From positions 1 through 8,525 of the forward strand of contig JAPPMR010000317.1 of NCBI GenBank assembly GCA_028818995.1: a DNA stretch of 8,525 nt, given 5' to 3'. This stretch comes from Candidatus Poribacteria bacterium. Lineage in GTDB: Bacteria; Poribacteria; WGA-4E; WGA-3G. The position numbers and the translations under genes are program-made. This document shows, piece after piece, positions 1-6,053 of the stretch. Positions within the stretch are counted from its first letter, which is position 1. Every line of letters begins with the position of its first letter. Under the pieces are notes generated by a model, which saw only the letters and a list, made by a program, of their open reading frames with translations, did no database searches and had not been told where the DNA came from.

Positions 1-140
1 GTCCTAACATCTTAGCACGGTTGAAACGTATTGATTACGAACGCTTAGCCAGGGAATGTGGCACCGCTGTTCCCGGTTTTCGGAAGGGCGATCTTGTGAA
101 AGTTTATTCCGATCATTTTGATGTTCAGTCGCAACGGTAG
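1..140 (+). CDS. C-terminal end of an unrecognised protein (5' truncated by window edge)
   Basis: An open frame runs from the left edge (first full codon at position 3) to a TAG at 138-140 and gives 45 residues starting PNILARLKRIDYERLAREC and ending HFDVQSQR. No start is visible, so the gene begins outside the window. The stretch is charged and hydrophilic, with one helix-like segment followed by a Gly/Lys-containing, strand-like tail. I do not recognise the family from so little. The stop lies six bases before the TTG start of the next gene, and the bases around the stop (GGTAGGA, 136-142) could serve as that gene's ribosome-binding site, which supports a common transcript. It could also be a chance open frame, but the close coupling to the next gene argues for a real gene end. 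Confidence 0.6.
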   Translation, partial: PNILARLKRIDYERLARECGTAVPGFRKGDLVKVYSDHFDVQSQR

Positions 141-146
141 GATATT

Positions 147-1133
147 TTGAACAAAAAGCGACTCCAGAAGATTGCCAGATTTGCTTTACCGACCATCTTA
201 GCGGTTGTTATCTCATTTTTCCTTTTAAAAGAGATTGATCTCAGAGAAATACCCGCAACACTTAGCAGAATCTCAATTAAAGCGATTTTAATAGGATTCA
301 GCAGTTATTGTCTCTTGGTGTTAGCAAAAACGCTACGGTTTCGAACCCTACTCGGTTTAGATTCGAGAGTGCATCACATTTTTCCAATTCTTGCTTTGCA
401 CACATTCTGGGGCAATTTCCTACCGATGCGGACAGGCGATATTTCCTATATCTATCTCATGCAACGACGACAAAAGGTAGATGCAACGCAGGGAATTGCC
501 TCACTTATGGTGGCAAGTGTCATTGACTTAGCATTGTTAATTGCTTTGATGGTTGTTACTGCGACACTTCTGCTTCCGAAACTGGGTGGTAAGTTTTCTT
601 GGACGGTGCTTTATCTAACACCATTACTCATTGGCACGGGATTAATAATCCTGATGATTTTGGCGTGTACCGCGCCGAATCTTTGTAATAACCTTGCACT
701 GAAATTTGTAAAACCATTATTGCGTTCGGAAAAACCTACGCTGACATGGATTGCTAACAAATTTATCTCCATCCTCAATGAAATCACCGCTTTTCGATTC
801 AATCTACGTTTTCTAAAAGTTTGGGGATATTCTTTATTATGTCTTGTAATCCGTTTCGGGTTTCAGTGTTATCTTGTTGCCGAGATGGGTGTTGATATTC
901 CGTTGACTGAGGTGCTTTTCGCGCTTGCATTTACAAACGGCTTTAATCTTTTGCCAATACAGACGGTTGGGAACTTCGGCACAACAGAATTTCCGTTTGC
1001 ATGGTTCTTGAACTATTTTGGCACATCAATTGAAACTGCCACTATCACCGGATTTAGTTTACACATTTTGATTCTACTTTACTGTTTGCCATTAGGCGTG
1101 TACGGATTCTTAAGCAAACCAAAGGAGCAATAA
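147..1133 (+). CDS. Lysylphosphatidylglycerol synthase TM-domain / flippase-like membrane protein (UPF0104 type)
   Basis: A 328-residue integral membrane protein with about seven to eight hydrophobic segments (near residues 12-27, 44-62, 78-95, 118-144, 153-174, 224-246, 254-270 and 300-322). The family signature is visible as two re-entrant Pro/Gly motifs: NFLPMRTGDISYIYLM (90-105) and NLLPIQTVGNFGTTE (267-281), with a conserved acidic residue ending the second. This matches the PF03706 group, which includes the membrane half of MprF and stand-alone relatives thought to move lipids or lipid-linked sugars across the inner membrane. The soluble aminoacyl-transferase domain of MprF is absent, so lysine transfer to lipid is not supported; flipping of an envelope lipid is an inference. 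The start is TTG at 147, four bases after GGTAGGA; the next in-frame Met would remove the first membrane helix. It ends one base before the amidohydrolase gene and is probably cotranscribed with it. Confidence 0.85.
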   Translation: MNKKRLQKIARFALPTILAVVISFFLLKEIDLREIPATLSRISIKAILIGFSSYCLLVLAKTLRFRTLLGLDSRVHHIFPILALHTFWGNFLPMRTGDISYIYLMQRRQKVDATQGIASLMVASVIDLALLIALMVVTATLLLPKLGGKFSWTVLYLTPLLIGTGLIILMILACTAPNLCNNLALKFVKPLLRSEKPTLTWIANKFISILNEITAFRFNLRFLKVWGYSLLCLVIRFGFQCYLVAEMGVDIPLTEVLFALAFTNGFNLLPIQTVGNFGTTEFPFAWFLNYFGTSIETATITGFSLHILILLYCLPLGVYGFLSKPKEQ

Positions 1134-1134
1134 T

Positions 1135-1959
1135 ATGAGAATTATCGACCCACATGTTCACGTTTGGAAAGATGATCCGCAGTTTCCGTGGGCACCCGGA
1201 AGAGGAAACCCACCTACAGAGGATGCTACACCCGAAATGTTACTTGAATTAATGGAAGCGAACGGTGTTGAAAAAACTGTTCTGGTGCAAGTCATACACT
1301 ATCTTTGGGACAATAGTTATGCTGCAGACGCTATGAAAAGATACCCTGACAAATTTATGGGTGTTTGTAGAATTAACCCAGAAGACCCAGATGCCCCAGA
1401 TCATCTCAGTCATTGGACAGAAGAGGAAGGCTTTCACGGCGCGCGTTTGAGTCCTTCTGTCGGTACTGATGGAGATTGGTTTGCCGGTCCATTGATGCCG
1501 CCTATCTTTAGCCGCGCTGAGTCGCTCGGTGTGCCAATGCTACTCCTTACAAGAGCAGAAAGATTGACTGACCTTGTACCACTTTTAGAACAGCATCCTG
1601 ACCTTGATGTTGTGATTGACCACATGGCAGATTGTTCACCTGACGATCCAGAAAAACTGCAGTTATTGCTGAATCTCGCTCAGTTTCCTCGTGTTTATGT
1701 CAAAATTAGCCATACGTGGTCAATTTCCAAAGAGAGTTATCCGTGGGTGGACACACATGAACAGGTTAAAAAGGTATATCACACCTTTGGCGGGTCTCGG
1801 ATAATGTGGGGAACGGATTGGCCCGTCTGTTTAAGCCGCGCAACTTACGCGCAGACGTTGTCTGTTGTCCGTGATGAAATGGATTTCTTTACACCAGAAG
1901 ATAAAGAGTGGGTGTTAGGAAAAACGGCACTGCAACTCTGGCAATTTCCCTTGTCTTGA
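1135..1959 (+). CDS. Amidohydrolase family 2 protein (TIM-barrel metal-dependent hydrolase / lactonase-like)
   Basis: A 274-residue soluble protein of the amidohydrolase-2 group (PF04909, COG3618-like). Visible family marks are the N-terminal metal-binding HxH in IDPHVHVW (His7, His9), GARL with Arg104, IDHMA with His163 at a barrel strand end, VYVKIS (Lys190) and the closing GTDWP with Asp228, the usual catalytic Asp position. The C-terminus ends in the normal G-K-T-A-x-x-L-W helix, so it is full length for the family (roughly 270-300 residues). Relatives hydrolyse sugar lactones (L-fuconolactone, L-rhamnonolactone) or 2-pyrone-4,6-dicarboxylate, or decarboxylate aromatic acids; sequence alone does not choose among these. 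The cytoplasm is likely, as there is no signal peptide. The ATG has a clear AAGGAG (1122-1127) seven bases upstream, and one base separates it from the previous stop, indicating translational coupling. No sugar catabolism genes adjoin it, so the substrate is unknown. Confidence 0.88.
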   Translation: MRIIDPHVHVWKDDPQFPWAPGRGNPPTEDATPEMLLELMEANGVEKTVLVQVIHYLWDNSYAADAMKRYPDKFMGVCRINPEDPDAPDHLSHWTEEEGFHGARLSPSVGTDGDWFAGPLMPPIFSRAESLGVPMLLLTRAERLTDLVPLLEQHPDLDVVIDHMADCSPDDPEKLQLLLNLAQFPRVYVKISHTWSISKESYPWVDTHEQVKKVYHTFGGSRIMWGTDWPVCLSRATYAQTLSVVRDEMDFFTPEDKEWVLGKTALQLWQFPLS

Positions 1960-1984
1960 TTAATTTTTTCCCATCTGTTATAAT
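1956..1984 (+). promoter_or_regulatory. Sigma70-type extended -10 promoter for the zinc-ribbon/DUF2007 gene
   Basis: TTGATT (1956-1961), a 17-base spacer and a perfect TATAAT (1979-1984), with TG at 1976-1977 in the extended -10 position. The expected start site is about 1990-1992, giving a leader of roughly 28 bases before the ATG at 2019. The -35 box overlaps the TGA stop (1957-1959) of the amidohydrolase gene, so the promoter is partly embedded in the end of that gene. It separates the first transcription unit from the second. Confidence 0.72.
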
Positions 1985-2018
1985 ACAATTAATAACACAA
2001 TCCATGAGGAGAAAGGCA

Positions 2019-2366
2019 ATGCCGTTTTGTCCACAATGCAAAACTGAATATAAGGAAGATGTCTTGACTTGTTCAGAGTGTCAGGTAGATCTTCTTCCCG
2101 GCTTAGTTCCTGCCCAAGTTCCGGAGTCAGTTGACTGGTACGTTGTCCAATCTGTGCCGAATGAAGTCGCCGGGCATATCCTCAAAAGCGTGTTAGAGGA
2201 TGAAGGAATTCATGTCTATTTGCGAACACATGAAATGCCAGCTCTTGGCGGGATAAAAGGTAACGTCGGCAAGTCTGAATGCGGAGATATACTTGTCCCT
2301 GGTTTTAGCGTGCAACGGGCCCGGGAATGTCTCAAAGCATATTTTGATTCACTAAAAGAAGATTAG
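2019..2366 (+). CDS. Zinc-ribbon protein with DUF2007 (putative signal-transducing) domain
   Basis: A 115-residue protein. Residues 4-21 carry a CPxC-x10-CxxC zinc ribbon (Cys4, Cys7, Cys18, Cys21), followed by a short Pro-rich linker (28-37). A DUF2007-like domain (PF09413) follows at about 39-109, starting WYVVQSVPNEVAGHILKSVL and ending with the typical I-L-V-P-x-x-x-x-x-x-A-R-E-C-L strand-helix. DUF2007 is described only as a putative prokaryotic signal-transducing domain; no reaction is known. An open frame extends upstream to 1908 but would overlap the amidohydrolase gene and its first 37 residues are unlike the family. The start at 2019 is preferred because GAGGAGAAAGG (2006-2016) directly precedes it, the promoter at 1956-1984 lies just upstream, and the zinc ribbon begins at residue 4. 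It is probably cytoplasmic and cotranscribed with the small gene 22 bases downstream. Confidence 0.85.
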   Translation: MPFCPQCKTEYKEDVLTCSECQVDLLPGLVPAQVPESVDWYVVQSVPNEVAGHILKSVLEDEGIHVYLRTHEMPALGGIKGNVGKSECGDILVPGFSVQRARECLKAYFDSLKED

Positions 2367-2388
2367 CATTCGTAGATGGTAGACTGCC

Positions 2389-2580
2389 ATGAAGGCAAAA
2401 CAAATCTACCTTTTTAAGACAATGAAAACACATAATGACACCAGCGGGAAAGTTTATGTTAATGGATACCGCCGAAGTAGAGGAACTTACGTCAAACCGT
2501 ACTGGCGAAAACATCCAAGCAAACAAATAGGTGCTGGTAGGCATGTTCCTGTGCAAAAAGAGCAACTTCCACTTTTTTAA
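2389..2580 (+). CDS. Small basic protein with G-Y-x-R-x-x-G-T-Y-V-K-P motif, function unknown
   Basis: A 63-residue, Lys/Arg/Tyr-rich frame with VYVNGYRRSRGTYVKPYWRK at residues 22-41. That stretch resembles the short V-x-G-Y-x-R-K-D-G-T-Y-V-K/R-P-H motif that I recall from many small uncharacterised bacterial and phage proteins, which argues that the frame is real and not chance. No catalytic motif, membrane segment or signal peptide is seen; basic charge suggests nucleic-acid or anionic-polymer contact, but that is inference. The start is uncertain: ATG 2389 (residue 1) lacks a good ribosome-binding site and lies in a weak hairpin, while ATG 2422 (residue 12) has a modest AAGA upstream and would place the motif nearer the N-terminus, giving 52 residues. 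It lies 22 bases after the zinc-ribbon gene and may share its promoter. Confidence 0.55.
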   Translation: MKAKQIYLFKTMKTHNDTSGKVYVNGYRRSRGTYVKPYWRKHPSKQIGAGRHVPVQKEQLPLF

Positions 2581-2669
2581 TTCGATTGAGTATCCCGTTA
2601 TCACAAATTGAACAAAAATGTTAGAAATACCCGATATTTACCACCTCAGCGAATTTTTAGGATAAAGTT

Positions 2670-3890
2670 ATGATCTGTTTTTTCCGAAGCTTGCAAGCTG
2701 GCTACATCACCCCACTCCGCTTGCAGGCTTTTGCTATTTTACTGTGTTTGGTAACAAGCACAACACTTTTGGGTGATGTTTACCGCATCAGGAAAGGGGA
2801 TAACCTACTGATTGCAGTAATTGGACAGCCTGAATATTCACAGTCGGTAATAGTCCGTGAAGATGGAAGGATTAGTTACTTCGGTGGCGATCTTCAGGTT
2901 GCCGGAAAAACAACTGAAGAAGTTAACAAGGTCATCCGAGATTTTCTACTAAAAAGTGAACTTGTTAATAACCCCGTCATCATGGTCTCCCCAATTTCCC
3001 AAGAGAATGGTATTTATGTCGGGGGCGCGGTGACCAATCCGGGACGCTACGTCATATTTCCAGAAAGTGATATTGATTTATCTCGTGCAATTGCGCTCGC
3101 AGGTGGAATGACAGAGAACGCCGATGTCCAGCAGGTTCAACTGATCCGATATAATGGTACTACTCACTCAAATGATACATCAAAACAGGCTCAATCAAGT
3201 CCTCTCCCACCCCAAAAACAAACCACACAGGTTGAAACTTACGACCTGTCAACAAACCAACCTTACCTTGATATCCGTGTAAATGCAAACGATTTGGTGT
3301 TTGTAATGCCGCTCAGTGTAATTGAAGTGCAAGGGGAGGTAAAGGCACCCGGAAAACTATTTATCCGGAGAAAAATTAGCATCGCTAACGCATTAGCAAG
3401 AGCAGGCGGATTCACTGAAGAGGCTGATTTGACTGCCCTGGTGAAAGTTGCAAAAGATAACACCATTACCGAATTAGGTGTCACAGAACAATTTTGGAAA
3501 CCGACTGATAAAAATGGGACAGAAATCTCCCTTTCAGATGGTGACGTGTTATTTGTTCCGAATGCCTTCAAGGTAGAGCCTATCTACGTGAATGGTTATG
3601 TGCGTACACCCGGGGAGCACCGTGTTCGAGGTCCCGTGACATTACAGAAAGCCATCGCAAAGGCAGGTGGTTTTGAGAAAGAAGCGAATAGAAAGAAGTT
3701 TCACATCCATCGCCAAGACGGCACAACTACTGAACATCTTTTTAAACCCGGCACAGATACTACTTTACTTTATCCCGGGGACATCTTAGAAATACATAAG
3801 CGGTTTCAAATCAATTGGGGATTGTTTAGCACTATTGCCTCTACTACCATTGCAATAACATATTTCGTTAGAAACCTAACTGGGGATTAA
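2670..3890 (+). CDS. Polysaccharide export protein, Wza-like (Poly_export + three SLBB repeats)
   Basis: A 406-residue envelope protein. Order of parts: hydrophobic signal segment (about 16-34, no lipobox Cys); Poly_export domain (36-108) with YRIRKGDNLLIAVIG and V-R-E-D-G-R-I-S-Y; SLBB repeat 1 (about 115-216) starting IYVGGAVTNPGRY; repeat 2 (about 218-298) starting IEVQGEVKAPGKL; repeat 3 (about 305-376) starting IYVNGYVRTPGEH. Each repeat has the A-x-A-G-G-F/M helix end. A hydrophobic C-terminal helix (about 382-400) may span the membrane, as the last helix of Wza does. Repeat 1 is interrupted by a polar Ser/Thr/Gln-rich insert at 163-190. Wza-family proteins form the outer-membrane pore for capsule or exopolysaccharide. 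The lack of a lipobox differs from E. coli Wza. AGGA (2659-2662) lies seven bases before the ATG. No Wzc, Wzx, Wzy or glycosyltransferase gene lies nearby, so it is an orphan here. Confidence 0.88.
   Translation: MICFFRSLQAGYITPLRLQAFAILLCLVTSTTLLGDVYRIRKGDNLLIAVIGQPEYSQSVIVREDGRISYFGGDLQVAGKTTEEVNKVIRDFLLKSELVNNPVIMVSPISQENGIYVGGAVTNPGRYVIFPESDIDLSRAIALAGGMTENADVQQVQLIRYNGTTHSNDTSKQAQSSPLPPQKQTTQVETYDLSTNQPYLDIRVNANDLVFVMPLSVIEVQGEVKAPGKLFIRRKISIANALARAGGFTEEADLTALVKVAKDNTITELGVTEQFWKPTDKNGTEISLSDGDVLFVPNAFKVEPIYVNGYVRTPGEHRVRGPVTLQKAIAKAGGFEKEANRKKFHIHRQDGTTTEHLFKPGTDTTLLYPGDILEIHKRFQINWGLFSTIASTTIAITYFVRNLTGD
2689..2729 (+). repeat. In-frame 11-bp direct repeat with 30-bp period inside the signal-sequence region
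   Basis: GCTTGCAAGCT (2689-2699) recurs as GCTTGCAGGCT (2719-2729), 10 of 11 bases identical and exactly 30 bases apart. Both copies are read in the same frame and encode Leu-Gln-Ala (SLQA and RLQA). The first copy contains the 10-base perfect palindrome GCTTGCAAGC. It may be the trace of a short repeat insertion or duplication that altered the N-terminus of the export protein, or coincidence. Confidence 0.4.
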
Positions 3891-3924
3891 TGCTGCGATC
3901 GATTTTATGAATTGTCTGTAGTGT

Positions 3925-5868
3925 TTAGGAAATAGCCAACAGTCTCCCTTGTTTAGGATCAAACGAGCAATTCAGATATGTCTTCCCATTCGCCTGCCAA
4001 GAAGTTAACTCCACCTGTTTCCCGGTCTGCAAAAGCTGCTCTTCAACCGACTCTGCTTCAACATTGATCTCAACCAATGTTTCAATCGGTTTTTCTCCAG
4101 TATTAAATAGGTAAAACGTTTGATATTTTCCGTGCTCCCTGTGATGTACCTGCACTACTTCCGTTGGTTGATTCTCCTGTCCTGTATAAACCGAAATTGC
4201 CGGTGTAATCAATTTTTTTAGTATTTTTCTAAGATCCACCACCCTTTCCCCTTGCGGTCCATCTAATATGGTAGTCCGGTGTTTATAAATTAGGCGTTCC
4301 AATAGGTATGGTTCAAGTCCAACCCGACCATTAAGTAGATACGGGACGGGTGCGTTAACAATGAGTTTTCCCTTTGCCTTCAAGAATTCTGTTAGATGTT
4401 GCACAGTCGTTTCATGCAGGGATAAACAACTCGGTAACAATACAAGACGATATTTCTGTTCATTAAGACAAATCATGCCTTCCTTCTTTTCCACTGTAAC
4501 ATCAGAGAATTGTACTTCTGAGACGATGTCAAAATCATAACCCATATTCCACACTGTCTGACACAACCATCCCCATGCTTTTGTTATACTATTCCACTGT
4601 TTCTCCTCAGGTTTCATCCAGAGACTCTGTGTCGGTGATAACATCAAAATTGGACGTTTCGGATGCCTGACCTGTAGTAATTTTGTTAAAGATTCATTTG
4701 AAGGTGGTTCGTAATGGTTCTCGCTAACACGGTTTGATATCCATTGATTGAAGCCGAAAGTTGCATCAATGAGACATTGGGAAAATGTATGTGCCTTTTT
4801 TCTAAAAATTCCAGCATATTTTGCACTGCTACACACCGACTTAGCAACAACAAACCGCCGCGATGTGTCCAGCTCCGATACAGTAAGAATTGGACAATCC
4901 ACCTTCTCCAATAGTGTTCCCAACTCATACTGTAACAACCTCGCGCTTGCAGGTAGTGTTAACGCTAATTTTAAGCGATGCTGATGACAGAAGTCTTTTA
5001 CCCCGCCCAAGAAACACTGCGCGAATTGTGATGTTAATTCCTGCCAGAAAACACTTCTAATCACTGACGAATCATACGTATCATAAAAAAGAAAAGGTAG
5101 GAAACTTCCACGAGCATTCGTGGAAGTTCTATGATTATCTTGGAAGTTTTCTTCGTGGATGTGTTCCAGTAGCGTGCTACTCCAAGGCACTGATGCGTTA
5201 TCCGTTTCAAACACAGATAGGAAACGTGGTAATTCGATAGCAAAACCGATTACGGTATCTGTCCCATAAGACCCTATATAACTCGTTAGAAACCGTTTTA
5301 TAAAGGCGTTAACACCAGAATCACTCAGTAAATCATCCGCGTTTTCTTCAGACTGATAGATGTAAAGAAGTGTCCTGCCTCGTAACCGCTCTGCAACTGT
5401 AAGATCGGATGCTATACAACGTTGAATATAATCAGTGACGTTGTAGAATAAAGCGTCTGTTTGCGGTAGGGCAACGAGATAGAATTGATTAAATGATATA
5501 TCACTATTTTCATAAACATATCGCAAGTTTTCTTGGATAGATACAGCTGATTCTGATGCTTTGAAATCTAACTCTACAACCTTCAGTCGGTACCGCGTCT
5601 GAATTGTTGCAGAATCCAATTGGATCCATGCCTGCCTGCTAAACCGAGCAAGTTTGGCTAATTCGGTTCGATGCGATTCAGATTTTTCTATACTCGGATA
5701 GGATAGCAGAATACCGTTTGGAATATAGGTTAAATTCGTTTCCACAAATATGTCTCCAAGAAATTTGCATGTTTTATCGGTTTTGTAGTATACTTTAGGA
5801 TATGTATTGATTGGATAAATTCGCTTTGTCATTTTAACACGTTTCGTTGACAGATGCAACATGACCAT
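3925..5868 (-). CDS. Large glycoside-hydrolase-like protein with GATase-like domain; catalytic site probably degenerate
   Basis: A 647-residue protein without signal peptide or membrane helix. Residues about 80-380 look like the (beta/alpha)8 part of large GH2/GH42/GH106-like proteins: a V-I-G-F strand (207-209) leads to IELPRF (211-216), then VPWSSTLLEHI (227-237), FLPFLFYDT (256-264), and VFWQELTSQF (273-282). Residues 405-515 look like the Rossmann/GATase-like domain that follows in such enzymes: RPILMLSPTQSLW, GYDFDIVSE (443-451), YRLVLLPSC and FLKAKGKLIVNAP. A beta-rich end follows (555-647). At the strand where relatives carry Asp-Glu-Pro there is Glu-Leu-Pro, and the barrel appears short before residue 405, so hydrolase activity is doubtful. 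Start: Met1 (5868), Met3 (5862) and Met13 (5832) are all possible, none with a strong ribosome-binding site. It converges with the export gene, 34 bases apart, and diverges from the permease gene. Confidence 0.7.
   Translation of the reverse strand: MVMLHLSTKRVKMTKRIYPINTYPKVYYKTDKTCKFLGDIFVETNLTYIPNGILLSYPSIEKSESHRTELAKLARFSRQAWIQLDSATIQTRYRLKVVELDFKASESAVSIQENLRYVYENSDISFNQFYLVALPQTDALFYNVTDYIQRCIASDLTVAERLRGRTLLYIYQSEENADDLLSDSGVNAFIKRFLTSYIGSYGTDTVIGFAIELPRFLSVFETDNASVPWSSTLLEHIHEENFQDNHRTSTNARGSFLPFLFYDTYDSSVIRSVFWQELTSQFAQCFLGGVKDFCHQHRLKLALTLPASARLLQYELGTLLEKVDCPILTVSELDTSRRFVVAKSVCSSAKYAGIFRKKAHTFSQCLIDATFGFNQWISNRVSENHYEPPSNESLTKLLQVRHPKRPILMLSPTQSLWMKPEEKQWNSITKAWGWLCQTVWNMGYDFDIVSEVQFSDVTVEKKEGMICLNEQKYRLVLLPSCLSLHETTVQHLTEFLKAKGKLIVNAPVPYLLNGRVGLEPYLLERLIYKHRTTILDGPQGERVVDLRKILKKLITPAISVYTGQENQPTEVVQVHHREHGKYQTFYLFNTGEKPIETLVEINVEAESVEEQLLQTGKQVELTSWQANGKTYLNCSFDPKQGRLLAIS
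5103..5128. repeat. Perfect 11-bp inverted repeat (hairpin) inside the glycosidase-like gene
   Basis: AACTTCCACGA (5103-5113) and TCGTGGAAGTT (5118-5128) are exact reverse complements around the four-base loop GCAT. A further partial copy of the right arm (TGGAAGTT, 5141-5148) follows within 20 bases. The hairpin is translated within the polar stretch at residues about 247-256 of the reverse-strand protein, between two recognisable conserved segments. It could be an insertion of a short palindrome, an in-gene regulatory hairpin, or chance. Confidence 0.6.
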
Positions 5869-5953
5869 CTTTAAATTCCGTTTATGGTAGATTTTAACAA
5901 CTAACGGGATTTTGAATTATGAATCAACGCCGAATACTCCTAATAATATGGTT

Positions 5954-5982
5954 TTGTCGAGATTCGGAGATCGCTCCTACAA
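5954..5982. repeat. Short REP-like hairpin between divergent genes
   Basis: The core GGAG-ATCG-CTCC (5966-5977) is a four-base stem, flanked by TTGT (5954-5957) and ACAA (5979-5982), which can also pair. Read on the minus strand it has the form TTGTAGGAGCGATCTCCGAA, the look of short interspersed repeats found between genes in several bacteria. It lies in the 185-base gap (5869-6053) between the glycosidase-like and permease genes, and nothing else in that gap looks coding. Whether it is repeated in the genome cannot be seen here. Confidence 0.45.
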
Positions 5983-6001
5983 GAGACGTGTCTATTTATT
6001 T

Positions 6002-6007
6002 TATAAT
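6002..6007 (+). promoter_or_regulatory. Possible -10 box for the permease gene
   Basis: A perfect TATAAT (6002-6007) lies 46 bases before the permease ATG and would give a leader of about 40 bases. No recognisable -35 box stands 16-18 bases upstream (the bases there are ACAAGA), so the call rests on one hexamer in AT-rich DNA. Confidence 0.25.
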
Positions 6008-6053
6008 TCACCCTAATGTTCCGTAGATTTATATTCATTGTGTGTAAAGAAAA

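Noticed and set aside
1908..2018. Longer N-terminus for the zinc-ribbon protein (37 extra residues)
   Set aside because: It overlaps the amidohydrolase gene and the promoter, and a strong ribosome-binding site plus the zinc ribbon place the start at 2019.
2554..2576. AAAAAG...CTTTTTT as an intrinsic terminator after the small gene
   Set aside because: The stem is almost entirely A-T with a loop of about 11 bases and overlaps the coding end, so it is too weak to call.
2332..2604. Reverse-strand frame of 90 codons opposite the small basic protein
   Set aside because: No family features and no ribosome-binding site. It overlaps the forward small gene and the end of the DUF2007 gene, and reads as the complement of the forward frame with the recognisable motif.
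2608..2638. Promoter TTGAAC ... GATATT before the export gene
   Set aside because: The spacer is 19 bases and both boxes are poor matches, so it is not separable from background AT-rich sequence.
3891..3924. Bidirectional terminator between the convergent export and glycosidase-like genes
   Set aside because: Only a short palindrome around CGATCG is present; no stable stem with a T-run on either strand.
5919..6026. 35-codon forward frame in the divergent gap as a real gene
   Set aside because: It runs through the hairpin repeat, has only a poor ribosome-binding site and resembles no family.
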